Made by a program: the position numbers and the translations under genes. DNA of 64,000 bases, from positions 1 through 64,000 of the forward strand of contig JAHFRV010000006.1 in the NCBI GenBank assembly GCA_023266095.1, read 5' to 3'. Each line of letters starts with the position of its first letter. Position 1 is the stretch's first letter. This stretch comes from Gammaproteobacteria bacterium (GTDB lineage: Bacteria > Pseudomonadota > Gammaproteobacteria > DRLM01). Of the stretch, positions 45,706-53,762 are shown piece by piece. Under the pieces are notes generated by a model. That model saw only the letters and a list, made by a program, of their open reading frames with translations. It was not told the origin of the DNA and did no database searches.

Positions 45706-47572
45706 ACGCGAGATCAAGATCCACGTGCCGGCGCTGGCGCGGGTGGAGGGCGAGGGCGCGCTCGATCTCCACATCCACGACGGCGCGATCGCGGCGTTGC
45801 AACTGCGCATCTACGAGCCGCCGCGTTATTTCGAGCAATTGCTGGTCGGGCGCGACTACACCGAGGTGCCCGATCTGGTGGCGCGCATCTGCGGCATCTG
45901 TCCCGTCGCCTATCAGATGAGCGCGGTGCAGGCGTTGGAAAAGATCATCGGTTACACGCCGCCGCCCTGGCTGCAGGCGCTGCGGCGGGTGATGTATTGC
46001 GGCGAGTGGATACAAAGCCACAGCCTGCACATCCACATGCTGGCGGCACCGGACCTGCTGGGCTTCGACAGCATCACGGCGATGGCCACGCAGTACGGTA
46101 ACGAGGTTCGCCGCGGCCTCCTGCTGCAAGGACTGGGCAATGCATTGATCGAATTGCTCGGCGCGCGCTCGGTGCACCCGGTGGGGGTGAAGGTCGGCGG
46201 CTTTCATCGTCTCCCGAGCTACGAAGAGCGCGAGGCGCTGCGCCGGCGCCTGCTCGCCGCCTTGCCGCAGGCCGCGGCGCTGCTGCGCTGGACGGCGACG
46301 CTGCCGCTGCCGGACGACGATCAGGATTTCGTCTGCTTGGCTTTGCGGCACGGCAGCGACTACCCCATGCAAGGTGACCGCTTGGTCTCCACCAGCGGCT
46401 TGGATATCGATATCGAGGAGTTCGAGCAGCACATCATCGAACAGCAAGTGCCGCATTCCACCGCGCTGCACGCCCTGCTGCACGGCGAGCCTTATCTGCT
46501 GGGGCCGCTGGCGCGGCTCAATCTCAACGGCGATCGCCTGCCGCCCGCGTTGCGCGCGATCTTGGCTGACCTCGGCGTCCGCTTTCCGAGCCGCAATATG
46601 TTTCACAGCATCGTCGCCCGCGCCGCGGAGATCTGGCTGGCGCTGCACGAGGCGGCGCGGCTGCTGGCGTGGGATAGCGAAGCCGAGGCGCCCGTGTGTC
46701 CGACGCCGCTGCCGCGCGCGGGTACTGCCGCCGGTTGTACCGAGGCGCCGCGCGGGATGTTGTGGCACCGATATGAAATGGACGGACACGGCGCGATCAC
46801 GCGCGCGCGCATCGTGCCGCCCACCAGCCAGAATCAGGCGCGCATCGAGGCGGACCTGCGCGCGAGCTTGACGCGCTTCGGTCTCGATCGGCCGGAACAG
46901 GCGATTCGCCTCCGCGCCGAGATGGTGATCCGCAACTACGACCCCTGTATCTCCTGCGCCACCCATTTTCTGAAGCTGCGTGTCGCGCGCGATGCGACCG
47001 GGCAAACGACCCGCTCACCCGCGCTTGCGCGGCGGGTGGTGGTATTGGGCGTGGGTACGGAACACGCGGGTGACGACGTCGGCCTGCGCCTGATTGAACG
47101 GCTGCGTGATGACGCCGCACTCGCGCCGTACCTCGCGCGCGGTCGTTTGATGCTGCATGCCTGCCGCCAGCCCATGCTGGATTGGCCGCGCTGCGTGCGT
47201 GAGGGTGATAGTGTGTTCATCATCGATGCCTTGCGGGCGGCGGCGGCCGATGGTCTGCGCATCATCGACGGCGCGGCATTGGCGGACGCCGGGCGAGCCT
47301 TGTCCAGTCATGCGCTGGGCGTCGGTGATGCGCAGGCCTGGCCTGCTGCGGTGGGGCAGGTGGCGGCGGATGTCACAGTGCTGGGTGTCCGGATCGATGC
47401 GGCGAAGTCGCCACCGGACGCCGTGTCATTGACCCGCTTGGTCGAGCAGGTCCGCGAGCGGCTGCTGGCCCGCTTGCCCGGTGAGTCACCCTCTGTCGAG
47501 TACCTCGCCCAGGAACGATCCCACACCGGAAACACCGCTGCTAGCGCCGGAACAACCAGAACAACAAGGTGA
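45695..47572 (+). CDS. hydA: [NiFe] hydrogenase large subunit fused to its maturation protease
   Basis: 625 residues in one uninterrupted frame. Residues 1-424 are a normal group 3b large subunit: L1 motif RICGICPVAYQ near 62 (Tyr where many NiFe enzymes have His) and L2 motif DPCISCATH ending at His424, the expected cleavage point. Instead of a short tail, the chain continues through a linker into an M52/HycI-HybD-like protease domain (about 448-590): VVVLGVGTEHAGDDVGLRLIE, FIIDALRAAAADG and SSHALGVGDA carry the three residues (Asp, Asp, His) that bind the C-terminal nickel region in this protease family. No separate protease gene is present. The first ATG at 45695 or 45698 may be used. The last 20 residues are low complexity and overlap a convergent gene. 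Confidence 0.88.
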   Translation: MMDKREIKIHVPALARVEGEGALDLHIHDGAIAALQLRIYEPPRYFEQLLVGRDYTEVPDLVARICGICPVAYQMSAVQALEKIIGYTPPPWLQALRRVMYCGEWIQSHSLHIHMLAAPDLLGFDSITAMATQYGNEVRRGLLLQGLGNALIELLGARSVHPVGVKVGGFHRLPSYEEREALRRRLLAALPQAAALLRWTATLPLPDDDQDFVCLALRHGSDYPMQGDRLVSTSGLDIDIEEFEQHIIEQQVPHSTALHALLHGEPYLLGPLARLNLNGDRLPPALRAILADLGVRFPSRNMFHSIVARAAEIWLALHEAARLLAWDSEAEAPVCPTPLPRAGTAAGCTEAPRGMLWHRYEMDGHGAITRARIVPPTSQNQARIEADLRASLTRFGLDRPEQAIRLRAEMVIRNYDPCISCATHFLKLRVARDATGQTTRSPALARRVVVLGVGTEHAGDDVGLRLIERLRDDAALAPYLARGRLMLHACRQPMLDWPRCVREGDSVFIIDALRAAAADGLRIIDGAALADAGRALSSHALGVGDAQAWPAAVGQVAADVTVLGVRIDAAKSPPDAVSLTRLVEQVRERLLARLPGESPSVEYLAQERSHTGNTAASAGTTRTTR

Positions 47573-47756
47573 GTATCAGGCTGATGACGATGGATGTGAC
47601 GATGGGGAAGTAGAAGGAGAAGTTTTCCTTTTCCACCACGATGTCGCCCGGCAAGCGGCCCAGCCCCAGCTTTTGAAGCAGCGGCCAGAGCAGGCCGAGC
47701 GCGACCAGAATGATCCCGATGATGATAAGCAGCTTGGCCATGGAGGTGCCCTTCAT
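47541..47756 (-). CDS. DUF2905 small membrane protein
   Basis: 71 residues (66 if the ATG at 47741 is used) with two membrane helices: LLIIIGIILVALGLLWPLLQKL and FPIVTSIVISLILTLLFWLF. Between them is the family signature LGRLPGDIVVEKENFSFYFP. Function unknown in all members. Its 3' end overlaps the tail of the hydrogenase large-subunit gene by 32 bases on the opposite strand. Confidence 0.85.
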   Translation of the reverse strand: MKGTSMAKLLIIIGIILVALGLLWPLLQKLGLGRLPGDIVVEKENFSFYFPIVTSIVISLILTLLFWLFRR

Positions 47757-47886
47757 TGCCCGGCGGTCATCCTATGCTGGGTGGTCAGCGGCAGCTCATC
47801 GGGGTTTTGCAAACCCGCTCCCGCCGCCAGCGAGCGGATGCCGTGATCGTGACGGGTTGGCTCCACCCGGGTAGATCTGCTCACCT

Positions 47887-47913
47887 GTCGGAAACGGCGA
47901 CGCCCTTTCCGAC
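47887..47913. terminator. Hairpin just downstream of rpiA
   Basis: GTCGGAAA and TTTCCGAC form a perfect 8-bp stem with an 11-base loop, 14 bases after the rpiA stop on the minus strand. No T-run follows, so it may act as a 3'-end stabiliser or a weak terminator. Confidence 0.35.
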
Positions 47914-47926
47914 CCGCGGTCCCAAC

Positions 47927-48583
47927 TCACGTGATAGTGCGCACGCCTTGCGCGGTGCCGAGGAGCAACACATCGGCGGGGCGCAGCGCGAAGATGCCGT
48001 TGGTGACCACGCCGGGGATGTTGTTGAGCTCGCTTTCCAGTTTCGCCGCTTCCATGATTTTCAGATTGCGCACGTCGAGGATGATGTTGCCGTTGTCGGT
48101 GATGAAACCTTCGCGGAAGAGCGGTTGGCCGCCCATTTTGACGATTTGGCGCGCGACGTAGCTGCGGGCCATGGGAATCACTTCGATGGGCAGCGGAAAG
48201 GTGCCGAGCATGTCGACCAGTTTGGATTCATCGGCGATGCAGACGAATTTTTTGGCCACCGCGGCCACGATCTTTTCGCGAGTCAGCGCGCCGCCGCCGC
48301 CTTTGATGAGTTGCAGATGGCGGTTGGCTTCGTCGGCGCCGTCGACGTAGAGGGCCATGTCGTCGACGTTATTGAGGCTGAGCACCGGAATACCGTGTTT
48401 CTTCAAACGCTCGGCGGAGGCGACCGAGCTGGCCACGGTGCCTTCGATTTTATGTTTGATGGTCACCAGGGCGTCGATGAAGTGATTGGCGGTGGAGCCG
48501 GTGCCGATGCCGATGATGGTGCCCGCTTGCACGTAGTCCAAGGCCGCTTCCGCCGCCGCTTTTTTGAGTGCGTCCTGAGACAT
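47927..48583 (-). CDS. rpiA: Ribose-5-phosphate isomerase A
   Basis: 218 residues; interconverts ribose 5-phosphate and ribulose 5-phosphate in the pentose phosphate and Calvin pathways. Motifs: [40 protein letters not shown] (given by its catalytic DGADE and KGGGGAL parts) and [12 protein letters not shown] at 48583 ([11 protein letters not shown]) preceded by GGAGAAG; the upstream extension is not conserved. It diverges from ilvA with about 115 bases between. Confidence 0.95.
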   Translation of the reverse strand: MSQDALKKAAAEAALDYVQAGTIIGIGTGSTANHFIDALVTIKHKIEGTVASSVASAERLKKHGIPVLSLNNVDDMALYVDGADEANRHLQLIKGGGGALTREKIVAAVAKKFVCIADESKLVDMLGTFPLPIEVIPMARSYVARQIVKMGGQPLFREGFITDNGNIILDVRNLKIMEAAKLESELNNIPGVVTNGIFALRPADVLLLGTAQGVRTIT

Positions 48584-48698
48584 GATGCTTCTCCATGATA
48601 AGTGCGTTATGGGCACGATCATACCCGATCTTATCCGGTAAAGTCATACCTGGCGCCTCAGCTAGGCAGTCAAGGGGGGAAGCTGTTAATGTAGTCCG

Positions 48699-50213
48699 AT
48701 GCCAAAGAAATATCTGGAAAAAATTCTCAAGGCGCGGGTTTACGATGTGGCGATCGAGACGCCGCTCGATCTCATGCGCGCCCTTTCCGAACGGCTGAAT
48801 AACCAAGTGTGGTTGAAGCGGGAAGATTTACAGCCGGTGTTCTCGTTCAAGCTGCGCGGCGCCTATAACAAGATCGTGCATCTCGATGCCGAGCAGCGCG
48901 CCCGAGGCGTCATTACCGCCTCGGCGGGCAATCACGCGCAAGGCGTGGCCTTGGCCGCCAGCCGGCTGGGAATACAGGCGCTGATCGTAATGCCGCGTAC
49001 TACGCCGGATATTAAAGTGCAATCAGTGCGTAAATTGGGCGCCAAGACAGTGTTGCATGGCGATACCTACGACGAGGCCTATGTCCGCGCGGTCAAATTG
49101 GCGGACGAAAAAGGCATGGTGTTCGTCCATCCTTACGATGACCCCGAGGTGATTGCCGGTCAGGGTACGGTGGCGATGGAGATACTGCGGCAGCACGAGG
49201 CGCCGCCTCACGCCATCTTCGTGCCGGTGGGCGGCGGCGGCTTGATCGCCGGGGTGTCCAGTTACGTGAAGGCGCTTTACCCCGCGGTGAAGGTGATCGG
49301 CGTCGAGCCGGACGACGCGCCGACCTTGCAGCGCGCCTTGCAGAAAAAGAAACGGGTGGTGTTGGAGCAAGTGGGTATCTTCGCCGACGGGGTGGCGGTG
49401 CGCCAGATCGGCGCGGAGCCGTTCCGCATCGCCCGCCAGTGCGTGGATGAGGTGATCCTGGTCAGCACCGACGAGATCTGCGCCGCCATAAAAGACATCT
49501 TCGACGACACCCGCTCCATCGCCGAACCGGCGGGGGCGTTGGCGGTGGCGGGTATGAAGCGTTATGTGGAACGCAGCAAACTCAGTGGCCAGCACCTGGT
49601 GGCGATCGATAGCGGCGCCAATATGAATTTCGACCGGCTGCGTCATGTTGCGGAACGCGCCGAGGTGGGCGAGCGTAACGAGGCGATCCTGGCGGTGACC
49701 ATTCCCGAGCGTGCCGGCAGTTTCCGCACCTTTTGCGAGGCGCTCGGCGCGCGCAGTGTCACCGAGTTCAATTACCGTTATTCCGATACCACGGCGGCCC
49801 ACGTGTTCGCCGGCATTCAATTGCGGGGCGGCGACGCGGAGCGGCTGGAGATCGTGCAGCGGCTGCGCGCCGATGGATATCCGGTGCTGGACCTGACCGA
49901 CAATGAAATGGCCAAGCTACACATCCGCCATATGGTGGGCGGCCATGCGGCCGGTATCGAAGACGAGGTGTTATACCGTTTCGAGTTCCCCGAGCGGCCG
50001 GGCGCCCTCTTGCGTTTCCTGACCAATATGGGGCAGCGTTGGAACATCAGTTTGTTCCACTACCGTAATCACGGTGCCGCCTACGGTCGGGTGCTGGTGG
50101 GTATTCAAGTGCCGGCCAATGATCGCCAACGTCTGCAACATTTCCTCACCGACTTGGGTTATGCCTACCAGGAAGAGACCGCCAATCCGGTCTACGGACT
50201 GTTTTTGCGTTGA
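48699..50213 (+). CDS. ilvA: Threonine dehydratase, biosynthetic
   Basis: 504 residues; deaminates threonine to 2-oxobutanoate, first step of isoleucine synthesis. The PLP lysine is in FSFKLRGAYNK (about 53), the phosphate-binding loop is VGGGGLIAG, and two ACT-like regulatory domains follow from about residue 325, so isoleucine feedback inhibition is expected. This long form is the biosynthetic and not the catabolic enzyme. MPKKYLEKIL matches the usual N-terminus. Confidence 0.96.
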   Translation: MPKKYLEKILKARVYDVAIETPLDLMRALSERLNNQVWLKREDLQPVFSFKLRGAYNKIVHLDAEQRARGVITASAGNHAQGVALAASRLGIQALIVMPRTTPDIKVQSVRKLGAKTVLHGDTYDEAYVRAVKLADEKGMVFVHPYDDPEVIAGQGTVAMEILRQHEAPPHAIFVPVGGGGLIAGVSSYVKALYPAVKVIGVEPDDAPTLQRALQKKKRVVLEQVGIFADGVAVRQIGAEPFRIARQCVDEVILVSTDEICAAIKDIFDDTRSIAEPAGALAVAGMKRYVERSKLSGQHLVAIDSGANMNFDRLRHVAERAEVGERNEAILAVTIPERAGSFRTFCEALGARSVTEFNYRYSDTTAAHVFAGIQLRGGDAERLEIVQRLRADGYPVLDLTDNEMAKLHIRHMVGGHAAGIEDEVLYRFEFPERPGALLRFLTNMGQRWNISLFHYRNHGAAYGRVLVGIQVPANDRQRLQHFLTDLGYAYQEETANPVYGLFLR

Positions 50214-50340
50214 GGTTGCCGAGCCCGCTGCCGCGGAAGTGGTCGGGTGGCGCACTGTCGTGCATCAAGTGTCTGAGGCGGGGATGAGACCTTCAAATAC
50301 ACGAAGGGCCCGCCATCGCGAGCCCTCCGTACAGCACTGC

Positions 50341-50370
50341 AAAAAGCCGAAAACCGCGGCGGTTTTCGGC
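50341..50370 (-). terminator. Intrinsic terminator after the histone H1-like gene
   Basis: On the minus strand GCCGAAAACCGC/GCGGTTTTCGGC forms a strong stem followed by TTTTT, 8 bases past the stop of the lysine-rich gene. Because the stem is symmetrical it could also reduce read-through from ilvA, though the T-run is only on the minus side. Confidence 0.7.
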
Positions 50371-50377
50371 GGATTGC

Positions 50378-50677
50378 TTAAGCTGGCATCGCGGGAACGG
50401 CCTTTTTCTTGGAGGCTCGCTTCTTTGAAGCCGCTTTCTTTTTACCGGCCTTTTTCTTGCCAGCCTTCTTTTTACCGGCCTTTTTCTTGCCGGCTTTCTT
50501 TTTACCAACCTTTTTCTTGGCAACCTTTTTCTTAGCGGCTTTTTTCTTGCCAGCCTTTTTCCGGGTTGCCTTTTTGGCGGTGGCCTTCTTGGCTACCACC
50601 TTCTTGGTGGTGGTTTTCTTCGCAGCTGACTTCTTCTTTGAAGTCACTTTCTTCTTCGTGGCTTTCTTTGTTGCCAT
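50378..50677 (-). CDS. Lysine/alanine-rich histone H1-like protein
   Basis: 99 residues, nearly all Lys and Ala with some Gly, Val and Thr, built of KKAGK/KKxAKK-type repeats (for example KKKAGKKKAGKKKAGKK). It is the bacterial histone H1-like/AlgP type, expected to bind DNA non-specifically and possibly to shape the nucleoid. The start at 50677 (MATKKATKKK) follows a strong GGAGGAATCACA site. Repeat number likely varies among strains, since the DNA is a direct repeat of GGC/CTTTTT units. It precedes its own terminator. Confidence 0.8.
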   Translation of the reverse strand: MATKKATKKKVTSKKKSAAKKTTTKKVVAKKATAKKATRKKAGKKKAAKKKVAKKKVGKKKAGKKKAGKKKAGKKKAGKKKAASKKRASKKKAVPAMPA

Positions 50678-50994
50678 TGTGATTCCTCCGTTGTGAACGT
50701 AGCGTTCGCTACTAAGTATAAACAACTTCTTTAAAAAACAAAGAGCGTTTATTCCAAAAGACTATCGAACGATTTTGAACATTCCTTTAGGGCCCGGCGG
50801 TGTGTGTGATGAATTCGCATGAGAGAGAGGCGACGCGATGGTGGTTTTTTACCATCGCCGCCATCTAAAAACGCCAACGAAACATGCTTGAGTGAGGTGA
50901 TAAAAGGCGTGCGAAACGGAAGGCGAACACTGTGGTGGGTGCGGGCCGTATTGCGCGTTTTTCTCGGGGAAAACGCGGTTTTCTAATGTGCCGC
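50678..50994. promoter_or_regulatory. Gene-free interval with the upstream region of the H1-like gene
   Basis: The 317 bases contain the ribosome site of the H1-like gene, a 6-bp inverted repeat GTAGCG-TT-CGCTAC at 50699-50712 just upstream of it, and an AT-rich stretch near 50712-50760 with a minus-strand TATACT. The repeat lies about 25 bases before the start codon, where it could be an operator or a leader hairpin. Nothing else is recognisable up to the EVE gene. Confidence 0.45.
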
Positions 50995-51453
50995 TTACTC
51001 CAATTCCAGGATGTAGTTCCACGCTTCAGCGCTGATCGGCATGATGGAGAGCCGGTTGCCTTTGCGGAGCAGCAGCAACTCGGTGAGAGCGTGGTGATTT
51101 TTGAGTTCAGTAAGGGTGATGGTGCGTTTGAAACGCTTACGAAAACGAACGTCGACCATGTACCAACGAGGCGCCTCGGGTGTGCTCTTAGGGTCGAAGT
51201 GTGGGTTTTCGGGGTCGAGGGCGGTGAAGTCGGGGTAAGCTTGCCGCACTATCTCGACGATACCGACGATGCCCGGTTCTTTGCAATTGGAGTGGTAGAA
51301 GAAGGCGAGGTCGCCCTTTTTCATCTGGTCACGAAGCATGTTTCGTGCTTGGTAATTGCGCACGCCATCCCAGTGTTCGGTCTGTTTGGGGCGGGCTTGG
51401 AGGTCGTCGATGCCGAAGGCGTCCGGTTCTGATTTCATCAACCAGTAATGCAT
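50995..51453 (-). CDS. EVE-domain protein
   Basis: 152 residues forming a complete EVE domain, the PUA-like fold that binds modified bases. The N-terminal MHYWLMKSEPDAFGIDDL, WDGVRNYQARNML and GDLAFFYHSNCKEPGIVGIVEI are diagnostic. The bacterial single-domain form is a housekeeping protein, possibly reading modified RNA or DNA; its exact role is unsettled. It lies 52 bases upstream of the cyclo-ligase gene's end on the same strand. Confidence 0.93.
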   Translation of the reverse strand: MHYWLMKSEPDAFGIDDLQARPKQTEHWDGVRNYQARNMLRDQMKKGDLAFFYHSNCKEPGIVGIVEIVRQAYPDFTALDPENPHFDPKSTPEAPRWYMVDVRFRKRFKRTITLTELKNHHALTELLLLRKGNRLSIMPISAEAWNYILELE

Positions 51454-51505
51454 GAATGCTCCTAAGAATACGCATGATGAACGGCGCGGTGAGTGTGAAC
51501 CGGGC

Positions 51506-52159
51506 CTAGATTAGATGGAGTTGTTGGTCGGTGGCGATACCATCGAGTGGTATATCCCACCACTGGGGGTCGAGGGCGTCGACGCGTTGCAGGGCGTGAG
51601 CGATGCCGAGCAGGCGCGGTTTGCGCCAATGGTGGCGATGGCGCAGGCCCGCGAGGCTGCGATCGTAGAATCCGCCGCCCATGCCGAGTCGGTTGCCTTG
51701 AATGTCGAAGCCGACCAGCGGCAACAACAGCAGATCCAGTAGTCGCGCGTCGACGAGACGGAGTCCCGCACCGCTGGGTTCGGGAATGCCGAAGATGTTG
51801 GGCGCGAGCGGATCACCGGGGTAGTAGGGCGTGAAACGCAAGCGACGATCCGCGCTGATGACCGGCAGGTAACATGTTTTGCGCATGGCCCAGGCGTGTT
51901 GAAGCAGCGGAGTGAGATCCAACTCGCCGTCGTTGGCGAGATAAAAGCCAATGTGCCGGCTGCGGCGGAAGAGCGATGAGCACCAGACCAGGCGAGCCAG
52001 TTTGGACGCGGCATGACGTTGTTGCACCTTGCTCAGTTGTTGCCGCTGTTGCCGCAGCCGGCGGCGTAATGCCGAACGATCCGCGCCGGTGAGAGTCCTG
52101 TCGTGTATGTCGCTGGATGAAGCCGTGGTTGGGGGAGGGAACGGTGGGTTGCTGTTCAT
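51506..52159 (-). CDS. ygfA: 5-formyltetrahydrofolate cyclo-ligase
   Basis: 217 residues; ATP-dependent conversion of 5-formyl-THF to 5,10-methenyl-THF. Signature parts are RRRLRQQRQQLS near the N-terminus, FGIPEP in the middle and the conserved GFDIQGNRLGMGGGFYDRSL. The ATG at 52159 is preferred; the first frame start at 52189 would lie inside the 6S RNA. In gammaproteobacteria this gene sits right after ssrS and can be transcribed with it, which holds here. Confidence 0.92.
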   Translation of the reverse strand: MNSNPPFPPPTTASSSDIHDRTLTGADRSALRRRLRQQRQQLSKVQQRHAASKLARLVWCSSLFRRSRHIGFYLANDGELDLTPLLQHAWAMRKTCYLPVISADRRLRFTPYYPGDPLAPNIFGIPEPSGAGLRLVDARLLDLLLLPLVGFDIQGNRLGMGGGFYDRSLAGLRHRHHWRKPRLLGIAHALQRVDALDPQWWDIPLDGIATDQQLHLI

Positions 52160-52186
52160 TCCGGGGTGGGTCCGCGGTGATAAAAG

Positions 52187-52370
52187 CACCCTCCGCGTGA
52201 ACCGTCGCGGACCATCGCCCTTGAACCATTCGGTTCAGGTGGGAACCCAATCAGTGTTTTTAGGCTTTCCGGCGGAGCGGACATGCACACCAACACTGGC
52301 AGGGCCCCCAAGGGTAATGAAATAGGGTCAAGGAGTAACCTGGCCCGCTAACGGGAACCGCAGAGGATGC
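52187..52370 (-). ncRNA. ssrS: 6S RNA
   Basis: About 184 nt, the size of the E. coli RNA. On the minus strand the ends pair (CCTCTGCGGTTCCCGT with ACGGTTCACGCGGAGG). Inside are conserved pieces: GCGGGCCAG, ATTTCATTACCC, GTTGGTGTGCATG, CGGAAAGCCTAAAAAC and CCTGAACCGAATGGTTCAAGG. 6S RNA mimics an open promoter and sequesters sigma70 RNA polymerase in stationary phase. It lies between zapA and the cyclo-ligase gene, the standard gammaproteobacterial position. End points are approximate. Confidence 0.9.
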
Positions 52371-52420
52371 GTCTTTGATTCTATCGTGAAACTCGAATAA
52401 GCGAAACTACCGTGACCGGC

Positions 52421-52735
52421 TTACAGGTCGATCTGCCGGGAGTCGTGGAGAGCGGCGTCAATTTTGTTTTGCAGACTGCGGATGCGGTGGCCGAGATTGT
52501 CGGATTGGGAGTCGATCTCGTTGCGTGCCTTGAGCAATTCGTGGGTGATGTTGAGCGCGGCCATGACCGCGATGCGGTCGGCGCCGACCACTTTGCCGCT
52601 GTCGCGGATTTCCTTCATTTTCTTACCGAGGTAGCTGGCGGCGGACAACAGCGCGTCGCGTTCCTGGTCCGGGCAGGCGATCCGGTATTCCTTTTCCAGG
52701 ATGTGGATGGTAATCGGCGTGGTAGAGTCGCTCAT
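52421..52735 (-). CDS. zapA: Cell-division protein ZapA
   Basis: 104 residues; binds FtsZ and bundles protofilaments at the division ring. The N-terminal globular part (ITIHILEKEYRIACPDQER) and C-terminal coiled coil (about 60-100) match ZapA. It overlaps the zapB-like gene upstream by 4 bases and is followed by ssrS. Confidence 0.93.
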   Translation of the reverse strand: MSDSTTPITIHILEKEYRIACPDQERDALLSAASYLGKKMKEIRDSGKVVGADRIAVMAALNITHELLKARNEIDSQSDNLGHRIRSLQNKIDAALHDSRQIDL

Positions 52736-52965
52736 GCTTCGGTTTCCAGCGATTTAAGGCGCAGTAACAGCATTTCCGTCTGCGTGCGGGCCAAGTCGGT
52801 TTTATGTTGCAGCTTGGCGCGCTCGGTGACCAGCATGGTTTGTTGCTGGCGGAGCAGGCGGTTTTCTTCCTTGAGGCGCTGGCAGGTGCGTATGAGTTCG
52901 TCGAGACGATGGTCGAGGCCGCGGATGTCGGCTTCAGTGATGCGATTGGGTTTGTCGGTGTTCAT
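52732..52965 (-). CDS. ZapB-like coiled-coil protein (TIGR02449)
   Basis: 77 residues, almost entirely coiled coil (LDELIRTCQRLKEENRLLRQQ). Matches the TIGR02449 family always found before zapA in gammaproteobacteria. A role in the divisome next to ZapA is inferred from position and structure. Confidence 0.85.
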   Translation of the reverse strand: MNTDKPNRITEADIRGLDHRLDELIRTCQRLKEENRLLRQQQTMLVTERAKLQHKTDLARTQTEMLLLRLKSLETEA

Positions 52966-53138
52966 GGGACATCAATATAGAGTGGCGGCGAAATGGGGTC
53001 AATCACCGGCTGTGGTAGTGGCCGTTTGGGCAGGCATGATAGCATAACCTCCAGTCTTCTATTGTGTCCGGCATTAACGCGTGCTCAGTAAAGGGTCTAT
53101 CCTCAATCAGTGGATTTGCCGCTTGATTTTATCGATCG

Positions 53139-53747
53139 ATGGAGAATGTCTTGAGTTCAGCGCCCCTGCCCCTTGATTACGACGCCTATGTCGCCCTGTT
53201 CGAGGGCTTGGCTTTGGAATTGACGCCGGCGGAATGCCATGGCGGTTTGACGGGTTTGCTGTGCGCTACCGATACTGTCGCCGCCGAGCAGTGGATCGCC
53301 GAGTTGATGGCCGGTAAGCCGACCATCATGTTGGCCGACGATGGCGTGGCCGGTGCGGATGACGATACCCCGACGTTGCGGCGTCTGTATGAAATTACCA
53401 CCGATCGGCTGGAAGATCCGGATTATGGTTTCACCTTATTATTGCCCGCCGATACTCATCCCCTGGCCGAGCGGACCGAGGCCTTGTCCCAGTGGTGTCA
53501 GGGTTTCTTATGGGGCCTGGGCCTGGGCGGTATTCAAGATGAAGCCAAGATGCCCGGCGATGTGAATGAGGTGATGCGGGATATGTCGGAGATCTCGCGC
53601 CTGCGCTTCGCCGACCAGGGCGGTGGCAACGACGATGAAACCGCCTATGCCGAGATCGTGGAATATGTGCGCATGGCGGCCTTGCTGGTGTATGAAGAAT
53701 TACGCCCGCTGCGGGTGGCGCGGCCCGACGGGGATGTTGTGCACTAA
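53139..53747 (+). CDS. UPF0149 family protein (YgfB-like)
   Basis: 202 residues from the ATG at 53139. A TTG at 53151 is an alternative start and has GGAG at an ideal distance. The family core is LTPAECHGGLTGLLCA, followed by SQWCQGFLWGLGLGG and EIVEYVRMAALLVYEELRP. YgfB homologues have been linked to regulation in Pseudomonas, but no general function is established. It diverges from the zapB-like gene and is followed by pepP after 15 bases, an arrangement conserved in gammaproteobacteria. Confidence 0.9.
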   Translation: MENVLSSAPLPLDYDAYVALFEGLALELTPAECHGGLTGLLCATDTVAAEQWIAELMAGKPTIMLADDGVAGADDDTPTLRRLYEITTDRLEDPDYGFTLLLPADTHPLAERTEALSQWCQGFLWGLGLGGIQDEAKMPGDVNEVMRDMSEISRLRFADQGGGNDDETAYAEIVEYVRMAALLVYEELRPLRVARPDGDVVH

Positions 53748-53762
53748 TCGAGGGCTCGTCGG

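Noticed and set aside
50378-50677. Lysine-rich frame considered as a low-complexity artefact
   Set aside because: A strong ribosome site, a matching terminator and the known H1-like family composition support a real gene.
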